Positions 16,852 to 24,751 of a DNA stretch of 64,000 nt are shown here, piece by piece (the stretch's first letter is position 1; each line of letters opens with the position of its first letter). The notes beneath the pieces are model-generated. The model saw nothing but the letters and a program-made list of their open reading frames with translations. It ran no database searches and was not told the origin of the DNA. This DNA comes from Martinezella tropici (GTDB lineage Bacteria > Pseudomonadota > Alphaproteobacteria > Rhizobiales > Rhizobiaceae), in the NCBI RefSeq assembly GCF_008370325.1, contig NZ_VNIP01000004.1, positions 248,001 through 312,000 of the forward strand, given 5' to 3'. The position numbers and the translations under genes are program-made.

Positions 16852-17778
16852 CTAGCTTGATCTGCTTGCCTGCATGTCGGAAAGGTCGATCCCATGCGTA
16901 TCGAACCACCATTCCGGACTCATCTCAGGATACTTGTCGTGAAGGTGCAGATATTTGGATCGCAAGCGTTCCTGGCGCTCGGCTTCCTGCTCGAAATAAG
17001 GATGGTCCAGCGTTCCGCCGAGCACATGGATACGTCGAAGGAGTTTTCGCAGCACATATCCTTGCTCCTTGTTTCCCGGCTTGTAGCCACTCTCGACGAT
17101 CTTCATGACGGTGTCGCTTAGCGTGGCGAGCGCATCGCTGGGCGGCGTGCCGTTCAAGATCATGTCAAGGCGTTCGGCACCGAAACCGACGTCGATACAG
17201 CTCCCGAGCGGATTTACGATATTCCCGATCTCGATGCCGTTCTTGTAGAACTCGGTGCAGTAGCCGCTGATGCTGCCGTCGCTCCAGATGCATTCGGCAT
17301 CCGGTACGATGGGGATACGGTCTCGATAAAGCGGTGACCATTCCTCCAAGCGGTCCGGATGGATCGTGACATGGTCTGGCACGAGCCCAAGCGTCCCGAG
17401 AAACTCGATCCAGAAATCGATGGCGTCACCGACCGTCAATTCCCGAAAAGAGAAAAGACCAAGCATCGTGAAATGAAGGAAATGTGTCCCGTCCCCGATT
17501 TCGTCGAGATCGCCCATTCGCAGGCAGGCCTGGACGTTGGCAACGGTTCCAATGTGGGAGGGATCGGAGAAGAGCTGTTTGTACTGCTGCATCCCGGCGC
17601 TGCAGAAGAGCGTGGTATTATCGTGCGGCCGTACGGATTCTATGCGTGTAAAGTCGATGCCTTTGGAAAGGCAGAAGTTTTGGTATTGCTGAATCAGGCG
17701 TCCCGCGATGACATAGGCAACCTCCTTTGTGGTAAATGTGCCAGGCTGAAAGATAGTGTCATATGGCGCTGACGGCAA
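16852..17778 (-). CDS. Truncated alanyl-tRNA synthetase paralog (class II catalytic core only)
   Basis: 308 residues that align by eye with the AlaRS aminoacylation domain. FCSAGMQQYKQLF (58-70) corresponds to the FTNAGMNQFK region. NVQACLRMGDLDEIG (81-95) with HFTMLGLFSF (102-111) is motif 2, shortened and lacking the usual GGKHND. SGYCTEFYKNGIEIGNIV (171-188) corresponds to GPCTEI...EIWNLV. VGFGAERL (197-204) is motif 3 with its Arg. GYVLRKLLRRI (240-250) is the AlaRS helical-domain signature. Editing and C-Ala domains (about 500 residues) are absent, so it is not a housekeeping synthetase. It may activate an amino acid for a non-tRNA acceptor. The only in-frame start is TTG 17778, with a poor ribosome site. 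Confidence 0.78.
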   Translation of the reverse strand: MPSAPYDTIFQPGTFTTKEVAYVIAGRLIQQYQNFCLSKGIDFTRIESVRPHDNTTLFCSAGMQQYKQLFSDPSHIGTVANVQACLRMGDLDEIGDGTHFLHFTMLGLFSFRELTVGDAIDFWIEFLGTLGLVPDHVTIHPDRLEEWSPLYRDRIPIVPDAECIWSDGSISGYCTEFYKNGIEIGNIVNPLGSCIDVGFGAERLDMILNGTPPSDALATLSDTVMKIVESGYKPGNKEQGYVLRKLLRRIHVLGGTLDHPYFEQEAERQERLRSKYLHLHDKYPEMSPEWWFDTHGIDLSDMQASRSS

Positions 17779-18365
17779 TCCGTATATGCCGGATCATGTC
17801 CGAGTTGAGCCTGAGATCGCGATCTTCGGCCGTCGCGGCAATGCTGATCGGACAAAAAACCCGGGAGAAATGGCTGGCGCGTAGTCTGCGGGTGTAAAGT
17901 CCGAACTCGCAGCGGGGTCGCCACGGTACAGCTGAACAAACGGTGGTTCGCCGCGAGTGAGACCGCGCAAGCATCATAGACTTTCTGCCGCGGATGCGGT
18001 TTCTCCCACCCGCTTTCAAACCGCATTGCGTGCCTTGCCTTGCAATACGACCGCCTGCTTCCTATCTTTTGGCCATCACCCAAATTTTACACGCGGCTGC
18101 GGCAGACGTTTCAAGGACGTCGATAATTTTGTGCGTCAAGCGCTGCCGAGCTAACTCGCCGCCTCGGGCGGCCAAGGATTTCGATTGAACATGAAAAACG
18201 ACACCGCCGTATTGGCGGCGGTAAAGCTGCGTGAGCGCGGCGAAGCCGTCAAACGGCCGGACAAGAACTGGAAGCCATATCCCTGCCTTCTCACGAGACA
18301 GGAGCTTCAAGCCATCATTGCCGATCAGCTCGGCTGAATTCAACAACGACAACAAGGAGAAAAAG
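17779..18365. other. Intergenic stretch between AlaRS paralog and rpsU
   Basis: 587 bases holding the upstream region of the minus-strand AlaRS-like gene and the leader of rpsU. Short open frames have no ribosome site and no recognisable product. No RNA gene was recognised. Confidence 0.45.
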
Positions 18366-18602
18366 ATGCAGGTCATCGTCAGAGACAACAATGTCGAACA
18401 GGCCATGCGCGCCTTGAAGAGGAAGATGCAGCGCGAAGGTCTCTTTCGGGAAATGAGGGAGCGTCGCGCTTATGAAAAGCCTTCCGAGCGCCGGGTTCGC
18501 GAGAAAGCGCAAGCCGTTGCCCGGCAGCGCAAGGCCGTGCGCAAGAAGCTGCAGCGCGAGGGGCTTTTGCCGGCTGCCAAGCGCCGGGCTTCGGCTCGAT
18601 AA
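18366..18602 (+). CDS. rpsU: 30S ribosomal protein S21
   Basis: 78 residues, very basic. It begins [20 protein letters not shown] and continues with [20 protein letters not shown], the S21 signature, and an Arg/Lys-rich alpha-proteobacterial tail. S21 sits on the platform of the 30S subunit near the anti-Shine-Dalgarno and assists initiation. ATG 18366 follows AAGGAGAAAAAG. Rhizobia often carry more than one rpsU copy; whether this is the main or an accessory copy cannot be told from the window, but its setting among accessory genes suggests a paralog. A hairpin lies 10 bases after the stop. Confidence 0.93.
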   Translation: MQVIVRDNNVEQAMRALKRKMQREGLFREMRERRAYEKPSERRVREKAQAVARQRKAVRKKLQREGLLPAAKRRASAR

Positions 18603-18612
18603 TCACCGAATG

Positions 18613-18637
18613 GCGGCCGGTGTATCGAGCCGGCCGC
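18613..18637 (+). terminator. GC-rich hairpin after rpsU
   Basis: 8-bp stem GCGGCCGG (18613-18620) with its complement at 18630-18637 and a nine-base loop, followed by GAATATCTTTTG. It is probably a terminator or attenuator between rpsU and the next small gene. Confidence 0.55.
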
Positions 18638-18662
18638 GAATATCTTTTGAAAAGGGCGCGAG

Positions 18663-18857
18663 ATGGAAGAATTGAACAATATAACGGTCTCCGACGAGCG
18701 GCTCGAAGATTGCCGTGACATCATCGAGCCCGATCTGCGCGATTTGATAGACGGCACGATCGCCGCCGGCTTCACGGCCGAAGAGGTTCTGATCGCGATC
18801 AGCGAACTGGTGGCGGAGGATTTCGCCGCAGTCGTGAAGACGCCCAGCGTCCACTAG
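18663..18857 (+). CDS. Small acidic protein downstream of rpsU
   Basis: 64 residues, strongly acidic (MEELNNITVSDERLEDCRDI at the start, repeated Glu/Asp later), predicted all-helical, no signal or membrane segment. ATG 18663 follows AAAGGGCGCGAG. It begins 60 bases after rpsU with only a hairpin between, so partial co-transcription is likely. I do not recognise a named family. Opposite charge to S21 is notable but may be coincidence. Confidence 0.65.
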   Translation: MEELNNITVSDERLEDCRDIIEPDLRDLIDGTIAAGFTAEEVLIAISELVAEDFAAVVKTPSVH

Positions 18858-19349
18858 GAGCTGACGAGGCGGAGGAAGCAAGAAGGGCGATCCGTGAAGA
18901 CCGCCCGAGCCTCGTTGAGTATCTGAAGACCTTCCGGCGGATTTCGATCCTGCCGACGACATTTTCTCCAGAAATCCCGCGCCCTCTCGCGAGTTTGCTC
19001 TTTGGGCTTTTTCCCGACACCGATTGGCGTCTCCAAGGGTGATCGCGAGTTGGTTAAGCGTGTGGTCATGTGCTTCCACGCGGGGGGTGGCCGTCAATCA
19101 ATCCCGCTATCCTTTCGCAGGTGCGAACAACTCAGCAGTGCGGAGCGCAATGGTAAGCGCCCGCTAGCCTGATCTCCATCCTTTCAAGGGATGAAATCCT
19201 GTGGATTCAATCTGAAAGCGGGATGTCCTCGTGCGAATGGATGAATTGAAAAGTCGTTGTGTTAGGGCGTTTTATGTATCGGGTGTGAACGGGAGAGGGC
19301 GGTTTCTTCGTTCAACGCGGATAACACAAGCGGACGAGTTGCCGATCTC
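18858..19349. other. Intergenic stretch before the glycosyltransferase
   Basis: 492 bases without a supportable gene on either strand. It ends in moderately AT-rich DNA (19200-19330) that probably carries the promoter of the glycosyltransferase-epimerase pair. Confidence 0.45.
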
Positions 19350-20561
19350 ATGCGTCTCATCCTTGTCAATGATGTCTCGACGGTTCGCGGTGGCGCCACC
19401 AAGGTGGCGTTGCAATGTCTCGATGCAAGCAGGGATGCGGGCCTGACCTGCGCCATACTGGTTGGCGACGACGGGGAAGGCCTCAAGCCGCGGTTCGCCG
19501 GTATCCGCACGGTTGCGCTTGGCGAACGGCCCCTTCGGGAAGGCCCGGTGTTCGGGGATATCCTTGCGAAAAACTACAATCGGCGCGCTCACGAGGCGAT
19601 GGAGGGTTTGCTTCGGGAGTCGGATGAGGAGACCGTCGTCCACGTGCATGGCTGGTCCCAAATCCTATCGCCGTCGATCTTTTATGCGCTTGCCAAGCAT
19701 GAGGTCAAAGTCATCGTCACGGCGCATGACTTCTTCCTGAACTGCCCGAACGGGGGGCTTATCAATTTCCACAGCGGCAACGTTTGCGATATCAAGCCAT
19801 TGTCTGCCGCGTGTCTGACGACCAATTGCGACAAGCGCAATTATTTCCACAAGCTTTGGCGTTTCCGCCGCACCCTAACGCAGCAGGGTGTGGGTGAGGA
19901 GTTCTGGGGCCGCGTCGGTATTGTGCTGGCCCATGAAAACATGGAGGCGCATCTGCGCACCGGCCCCTTGCAGCATTTCACGACATTGCGCACGCCGACC
20001 GAGCCGTTGACGCGTACGCCGGTTGAAGCCTGGCGCAACCACCGCACCGTTTTTCTCGGCCGCATGTGCTGGGAAAAAGGGGTGCGGACGCTGGCGGATG
20101 CCCTCAACAACACCGGCAGAACCGCGACACTCATCGGGCGGGGACCATTGCTTGAGGAGATGCAGCGCGCGCTGCCGCATTGCTTCGTGCCTGGCTGGCT
20201 GAGCGACGAAGAGGTCGCGAGGATCGCGGGCGAAGCGCGTGTTTTCGTCATGCCGTCGCGCATGCCCGAGCCCTATGGCCTGGTTGCCGCCGAAGCCTTG
20301 ATGTCGGGCATCCCGGTCATCGTCAGCAGCAATGCGCTGATTGCCGGAGAAGTCGAGAAGCATGGCGCGGGTCTGGTTTTCACGAGCGGCGATGCGGTGT
20401 CGCTGGCGGAGAAATTGGCGCAGACCGATGACGACCAGCTGATGCGGCGGCTGAGTGAAGGGGCATTGGCCCTCGGCCAGCATATCGCGCCGAGCAGAGC
20501 GGAATGGGGACGCCGCATGGTGGACATCTATATGGGGCGAGCTGGTTTTTCTGCACATTAG
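19350..20561 (+). CDS. Glycosyltransferase, GT4 family
   Basis: 403-residue cytoplasmic GT-B enzyme. The N-terminal domain starts MRLILVNDVSTVRGGATKVA. The C-terminal glycosyl_transf_1 domain starts near residue 232 (RTVFLGRMCWEKGVRTLADA), with the nucleotide-sugar binding stretch MPEPYGLVAAEALMSGIPVI near 307-326, including the E-x7-E pattern. It transfers a sugar from an NDP donor with retention, probably for a surface polysaccharide. The NAD-dependent epimerase gene starts 16 bases later, so the two likely form an operon. Specific glycan unknown. Confidence 0.88.
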   Translation: MRLILVNDVSTVRGGATKVALQCLDASRDAGLTCAILVGDDGEGLKPRFAGIRTVALGERPLREGPVFGDILAKNYNRRAHEAMEGLLRESDEETVVHVHGWSQILSPSIFYALAKHEVKVIVTAHDFFLNCPNGGLINFHSGNVCDIKPLSAACLTTNCDKRNYFHKLWRFRRTLTQQGVGEEFWGRVGIVLAHENMEAHLRTGPLQHFTTLRTPTEPLTRTPVEAWRNHRTVFLGRMCWEKGVRTLADALNNTGRTATLIGRGPLLEEMQRALPHCFVPGWLSDEEVARIAGEARVFVMPSRMPEPYGLVAAEALMSGIPVIVSSNALIAGEVEKHGAGLVFTSGDAVSLAEKLAQTDDDQLMRRLSEGALALGQHIAPSRAEWGRRMVDIYMGRAGFSAH

Positions 20562-20576
20562 TTGGGGGGATGGACA

Positions 20577-21566
20577 ATGGTGCGTGCGTTGGTGACTGGC
20601 GGTTGCGGCTTCGTCGGCCGACATTTGATCCAGCGGCTCCTTGCCGAAGGATTGGACGTCGTCTGCGTTGATTCATTGGTTGCGGGGACAGGGGCGCTTC
20701 ATCCTGATCTGTGGCAGCGTCTGCCGCGTTCCCGCTTCAACTTTTGCGAGGAGGACTGCCGCACTTTCTTTACGCGCCCGCCGGAGCATTTTGACTATGT
20801 CTTCCACCTGGCGGCGCTGGTCGGCGGCCGTGTGATGCTGGAAACCCGGGCTCTCGACGTCGCCGAGGATCTGTCCGTCGATGCGGAACTATGGCAGTGG
20901 GCGTCGCGGGCCAAGCCGGGTTCGGTGATATTCTTCAGTTCCAGTGCGGCCTATCCGGTCTCGCTGCAGACCGTCGACAATCACCGGCTGCTGACGGAGG
21001 ACATGATCAATTTCGACGCCGTCGTCGGCGTGCCCGACCTCAGCTATGGATGGGCGAAGCTTACCGGCGAATATCTGATGAAACTCTATGTCGAGCGCTA
21101 TGGCCGACGGGCCATCGCTTACAGGCCGTTCAGCGGCTATGGCGAAGATCAGGATCTTGCCTATCCTTTCCCGGCGATCTGTCGCCGGTTGCTGGCGGAA
21201 AAGGGCGCGGCTGAAGTCTTCGTTTGGGGCTCGGGCCGTCAATGCCGTGATTTCATCCATATTTCCGACTGCATCGAATTCATCTGGCAGACGCGGGAAT
21301 TGCTGCCCGACGGCGCAAGCCTCAATCTATCGACCGGCACCGCCACCTCCTTCATCGAATTGGCCGAGACCATCAGCCGGCAGGTCGGCTGGCAGCCGGA
21401 CGTCATCGGACGATCGAGCCATCCGGAAGGCGTTTTCTACCGCTGTGGCGATACGGCCCTGCAACGCTCCTACGGACTAACCCCCTCGATCAGCCTGGAG
21501 GAGGGGATCGCGCGGATGCTTGAGCATCTGCGGGTGGAAGAGGCATCATATGCGCTCGCCATGTAA
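20577..21566 (+). CDS. NAD-dependent epimerase/dehydratase (extended SDR)
   Basis: 329 residues. N-terminal Rossmann motif VTGGCGFVGRHL, catalytic SDR triad in the stretch SSSAAYP and SYGWAKLTGE (Ser, Tyr-x3-Lys), and substrate-binding GSGRQCRDFIHISD. This is the UDP-glucose 4-epimerase/GDP-sugar epimerase type that remodels nucleotide sugars. ATG 20577 is preceded by GGGGGA at six bases; an in-frame TTG at 20562 is less likely. It is coupled to the upstream glycosyltransferase and probably supplies or modifies its donor. Which sugar cannot be read from sequence. Confidence 0.87.
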   Translation: MVRALVTGGCGFVGRHLIQRLLAEGLDVVCVDSLVAGTGALHPDLWQRLPRSRFNFCEEDCRTFFTRPPEHFDYVFHLAALVGGRVMLETRALDVAEDLSVDAELWQWASRAKPGSVIFFSSSAAYPVSLQTVDNHRLLTEDMINFDAVVGVPDLSYGWAKLTGEYLMKLYVERYGRRAIAYRPFSGYGEDQDLAYPFPAICRRLLAEKGAAEVFVWGSGRQCRDFIHISDCIEFIWQTRELLPDGASLNLSTGTATSFIELAETISRQVGWQPDVIGRSSHPEGVFYRCGDTALQRSYGLTPSISLEEGIARMLEHLRVEEASYALAM

Positions 21567-21749
21567 GTGATGAGCAATCGGTTCAATGTGGCGGATGTCG
21601 GCGTGGAAAAATCGCCTCGACGATATCACCGCCGGGTCGATCCTATGGCGGGCTCGAACAAAGAATAGCGACGCTTTTGTCATCTAAAGTTATATGAAGC
21701 AGGTATGAATTATTCATACCTTGCGATATCATGCGCTTGGAGGTGTTCC

Positions 21750-22031
21750 ATGGCCAACATTGAAAAAAGAACAATCAGCCTACCTAGCGATCAGGCGGCT
21801 TTCGTGGACTCGAAGGTGAAGGCGGGCGATTATGCATCCGCGAGCGAAGTCATCCGCGCAGGCCTGCGAGCCTTGCGGGAACGTGACGAGGCTGTTGAAC
21901 GCTGGCTCAACGGTGAGGTCGCGGCATCATATGATGCCATGAAAGCCGATCCTACACGTGGCGTGTCTGTCGACGCAGCCTTTGCTTCCGTCCGCGATCG
22001 CCACGCAGAGCGCATGAAAGATCGCAAGTGA
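21750..22031 (+). CDS. ParD-like antitoxin (orphaned)
   Basis: 93 residues with an N-terminal ribbon-helix-helix (KRTISLPSDQAAFVDSKVKA, then SASEVIRAGLRALRERD) and an acidic C-terminal toxin-binding tail. Type II antitoxin of the ParD/CC2985 kind. ATG 21750 follows GGAGGTGTTCC. Its stop overlaps the GTG of a ParE-like toxin start (22028), but that toxin is cut short after about 14 codons, so this antitoxin has lost its partner. It might still repress its own promoter or neutralise a toxin elsewhere. Confidence 0.85.
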   Translation: MANIEKRTISLPSDQAAFVDSKVKAGDYASASEVIRAGLRALRERDEAVERWLNGEVAASYDAMKADPTRGVSVDAAFASVRDRHAERMKDRK

Positions 22032-22183
22032 TCCGACGCGAAGTCATCCTTTCGCCCGAAGCCAAAGATTCCAATCATCGACTTCCTCGATGGTTTGCCG
22101 GTGCAGCAAAGCCATTGCGGAAATCCGGTTGCCACCCCATAATCAAGGCAAGGAGACCACAATGCGCAACCGCCAAGCCTTAA
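22028..22183 (+). pseudogene. Truncated ParE toxin remnant
   Basis: From GTG 22028, overlapping the antitoxin stop in the usual parD-parE manner, the frame encodes VIRREVILSPEAKD, a standard ParE N-terminus. After residue 14 likeness to ParE stops and the frame continues with an unrelated Arg/Pro-rich sequence to 22183, running into the second antitoxin gene. The rest of the toxin (about 80 residues) is missing. The breakpoint region includes a 22-base stretch also found at 23271-23292 within the quinone reductase gene. Confidence 0.7.
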
Positions 22184-22431
22184 CCGACCATGACGAGCAA
22201 TTCATCCAGCGCCAGCTTGAATCTGGTCGTTACAACGATCGTAACGAGGTCATTCACGCCGGCTTGCGCATGCTGGAGGAATTTGAAGATGGTCTCGCTC
22301 GCTGGGTTCACGACGAAATTCCCAGCCGTTACGCGGAGCTAAAGCGTGATCCGTCCAAAGCGGTTCCGTTCGAGGAAGCAAAGGTGCGCTTCGAACGCAA
22401 GCATCGCGATGCACTGGCGAAAGCCAAATAG
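22162..22431 (+). CDS. ParD-like antitoxin of an intact module
   Basis: 89 residues, ribbon-helix-helix type (LTDHDEQFIQRQLESGRYND, then NEVIHAGLRMLEEFEDG) with a charged C-terminal tail (DPSKAVPFEEAKVRFERKH). It is related to the antitoxin at 21750: both share the arrangement of a DP(T/S) segment and a V-P/V-F-x-A segment in the tail. ATG 22162 follows AAGGAG at seven bases. The toxin gene starts three bases after the stop. Autoregulation by the antitoxin-toxin complex is expected for the family. Confidence 0.87.
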   Translation: MRNRQALTDHDEQFIQRQLESGRYNDRNEVIHAGLRMLEEFEDGLARWVHDEIPSRYAELKRDPSKAVPFEEAKVRFERKHRDALAKAK

Positions 22432-22434
22432 TGG

Positions 22435-22746
22435 ATGGATTACTACATCCGGCTGCATAAGCTTGCTGAGGCTGAGCTTGATCAGATTTTTGACGACATG
22501 ACCGCCAATGTCGGGCCGGCGATCGCCGGCAACTATGTCGGCGGTATTTATGAGCTTATTGAGGGGCTTGCGACATTTGCCGAGCGCGGGACCGTTCGTG
22601 AAGGGCCGGTGCTGGGCCTGCGTATTATCGGCTACCGCCGCACAGCATCGATTGCTTTCGTCGTCGAAGGCGATCAGGTAACGGTTTTGGGTGTTTTCCG
22701 GCGCGGCCGGAACGTCACCGCGGATATGCTTAGAAACCGGCTATAA
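22435..22746 (+). CDS. ParE/RelE-family toxin
   Basis: 103 residues with the RelE/ParE fold: MDYYIRLHKLAEAELDQIFD at the start, the central strand stretch LGLRIIGYRRTASIAFVV and the terminal VTVLGVFRRGRNVTADM, which is the usual V-x-ILR/VFR-x-GR end. ParE proteins poison DNA gyrase, while RelE proteins cleave mRNA at the ribosome. Pairing with a ParD-type antitoxin favours ParE. It is three bases downstream of its antitoxin and convergent with the quinone reductase gene 16 bases beyond. It appears full length and intact. Confidence 0.87.
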   Translation: MDYYIRLHKLAEAELDQIFDDMTANVGPAIAGNYVGGIYELIEGLATFAERGTVREGPVLGLRIIGYRRTASIAFVVEGDQVTVLGVFRRGRNVTADMLRNRL

Positions 22747-22762
22747 CAAGCGCATCTCAATC

Positions 22763-23344
22763 TCAGAAGCGCGCCATTTCCCGCTTTACTTTGTCAAGGA
22801 AAAGCCCTCTCGTTTCGTCGGTCGAGCGGTTCATGTCGTAGTGAGCGAGAAAAACGACCGGGGAGAACGGCTTGATCTGGGCCCGCAGCACACGCTTGAC
22901 GATCTTCTTCGGCGGGTTGCCGGCAATGAAGGCGCGGAATGGGTCTGCGCCATAGGTCAGCACCGCGCCGAGCTTTCGGATGTGCTGCAGCTTCGAGCGG
23001 ACCTTGCCGTCGACGAGTTCGAAGGAGACGCCGGGAAGCCAGACCCGGTCGAAATAACCCTTGAGGATCGCAGGAAAGCCGAAATTCCAGACCGGCGTGA
23101 CGATCACCAGGCCTTCCGTGCGCTGCAGCCGTTCGACATAGGATTTTACGGTCTCGGTGTTGTCGGGATAGTCATGGTAGATCACCCGGTCCTGGCGTGA
23201 CAGGACGGGATCGAAACCCTCTGCGTAAAGATTGCAATCGTCGACCTCGTGGCCGGCGCTCTTCAGGCTCTCGATGGTTTGCCGGTGCAGCGCGGCGCCA
23301 TAGCTTTCCTCAACGGGATGGGAATGAAGGACGAGAACCTTCAT
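22763..23344 (-). CDS. NAD(P)H-dependent quinone oxidoreductase, flavodoxin-like fold
   Basis: 193 residues. N-terminal phosphate-binding strand-loop MKVLVLHSHPVEESYGAALH, then the active-site stretch TPVWNFGFPAILKGYFDRVW near residues 83-102, typical of NQO1/MdaB-type FMN or FAD reductases. The start overlaps the stop of the FAD-oxidase gene (ATGA at 23341-23344), making it the last gene of the importer-amidohydrolase operon. It may recycle electrons from the upstream flavin oxidase or reduce a pathway intermediate; which one is unknown. Confidence 0.87.
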   Translation of the reverse strand: MKVLVLHSHPVEESYGAALHRQTIESLKSAGHEVDDCNLYAEGFDPVLSRQDRVIYHDYPDNTETVKSYVERLQRTEGLVIVTPVWNFGFPAILKGYFDRVWLPGVSFELVDGKVRSKLQHIRKLGAVLTYGADPFRAFIAGNPPKKIVKRVLRAQIKPFSPVVFLAHYDMNRSTDETRGLFLDKVKREMARF

Positions 23345-24750
23345 GAAGCCTCCATCAGCGCCGCAAGGCCGGGGAAGAGGTAGTTCTTGCCGGATTTGAA
23401 GTCGAAATTCGGATCGTCCCAGGCAATCATCTTGCCGGGGTTGAGCAGGCCCTTCGGGTCTGTTTCCTTCTTGAAGGCAAGCTGCACGGCATCCGTCTGC
23501 TTCATGCCGCCTTCCTCCAGCGTATAGCGGTGCGGGTTGAAGATCGGGCAGCCATGATCCTGATGGATCTTGATGATCTCCTCAAGCCGCGCCTCGGAGG
23601 TATAGCGCACCAGCGGCAGGCCTGAGCATTGGATCTGGCCGTCGAACTTGATGAATTCGAGATGGCCGGGCACTTCGTCGCCGAAGATCTCCACCATCTT
23701 CTGCACTTTGGCGACGTGGTCCGGTCCCGGATACTGCACTTGCAGATAGGTGATCGACGGATCGACCTTGATGGCGCGCAGCGTCGTGTGGTTCCAAGCG
23801 AGCTCATAGGCATGCGGAATGCCCTTCATGCTTTCCACTTTGTCGGAGCGGAAGGTAATTTCGCCCTTCTGCTGCAAGGTGAAGGCGACGAAAGGATCCA
23901 TCGAATGCGGCGCAATCATCAGCGCCACGATCGATTGCCCCTGACGAATATAGGGCTTATGGCGGGTGAAGTATTCGTGCGGAATGGGAGCTGCTATCGG
24001 GGCGATTTCCTTGACCAGAATGCCGTTGCACTTGGCGAGCGCATCGGAGAAGCGCACGGCATCCATGAAGTCGTCATAGCCGACCAGCACGTCGACCCAA
24101 TCATAGGCCGGCGCCAGCGGCATTTCGATCTCGGTGATGATGCCGTTGGTGCCGTAGGCATGGCTGACCTTGGTCAGATCCCAGCCGGTGAGATCGAGAA
24201 TGCGGGGTTCTGATTCCATCGTCACGACGCGCAGCCGCAGGATGTTGCCGAGATCGCGCAGGCCGCCCCAGGTGATCGAGCCGACGCCACCCGAACCGCC
24301 GGCGATGAAGCCGCCGATCGTCGCCATCTGCGCCGTCGAAGGATGGAAGCGCAATTCCTGGCCCGAATGGGCCTTGGTCTGGCGGTCAAGCTCGGCAATG
24401 ACGATGCCGGGTTCGCAGACGACGCGGCCGGAATGGATCTTCTTGATCCTGTTCATCGCGGCGAGATTGAGCACGATACCGCCGGAGAGCGGCATCGCCT
24501 GGCCGTAATTGCCGGTGCCGGCGCCGCGCGGCGTGACGGGTATGTCATGCGCGTAGGCGACCTTCAAGGTGCGGATCACCTCTTCTTCGGTTTTCGGGGT
24601 GACCACGAGATCGGCCGTCACGTTGTCGAGCTGCGCCTTCAGGATCGGTGAATACCAATAGAAGTCGCGGCTTTTCTGGCGCACGAGCGCCGGATTGTCT
24701 TCGACGGCGATACCTTCGAGTTCTTTCTTGATGCGCTGATAATCCGGCAT
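23341..24750 (-). CDS. FAD-binding oxidase/dehydrogenase (GlcD-like, PCMH type)
   Basis: 469 residues. FAD-binding type 2 domain near 30-220, with VTPRGAGTGNYGQAMPLSGG and the flavin-contact stretch STAQMATIGGFIAGGSGGVG, then a C-terminal FAD-oxidase domain ending in DPKGLLNPGKMI, a motif common to D-lactate/glycolate/2-hydroxyacid dehydrogenases. Start ATG 24750 has GGAG six bases upstream and lies one base after the stop of the amidohydrolase. The in-frame start ten codons earlier would overlap that gene. It is probably a 2-hydroxyacid or amine-type dehydrogenase acting on a product of the amidohydrolase; substrate unknown. Confidence 0.87.
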   Translation of the reverse strand: MPDYQRIKKELEGIAVEDNPALVRQKSRDFYWYSPILKAQLDNVTADLVVTPKTEEEVIRTLKVAYAHDIPVTPRGAGTGNYGQAMPLSGGIVLNLAAMNRIKKIHSGRVVCEPGIVIAELDRQTKAHSGQELRFHPSTAQMATIGGFIAGGSGGVGSITWGGLRDLGNILRLRVVTMESEPRILDLTGWDLTKVSHAYGTNGIITEIEMPLAPAYDWVDVLVGYDDFMDAVRFSDALAKCNGILVKEIAPIAAPIPHEYFTRHKPYIRQGQSIVALMIAPHSMDPFVAFTLQQKGEITFRSDKVESMKGIPHAYELAWNHTTLRAIKVDPSITYLQVQYPGPDHVAKVQKMVEIFGDEVPGHLEFIKFDGQIQCSGLPLVRYTSEARLEEIIKIHQDHGCPIFNPHRYTLEEGGMKQTDAVQLAFKKETDPKGLLNPGKMIAWDDPNFDFKSGKNYLFPGLAALMEAS

Positions 24751-24751
24751 G

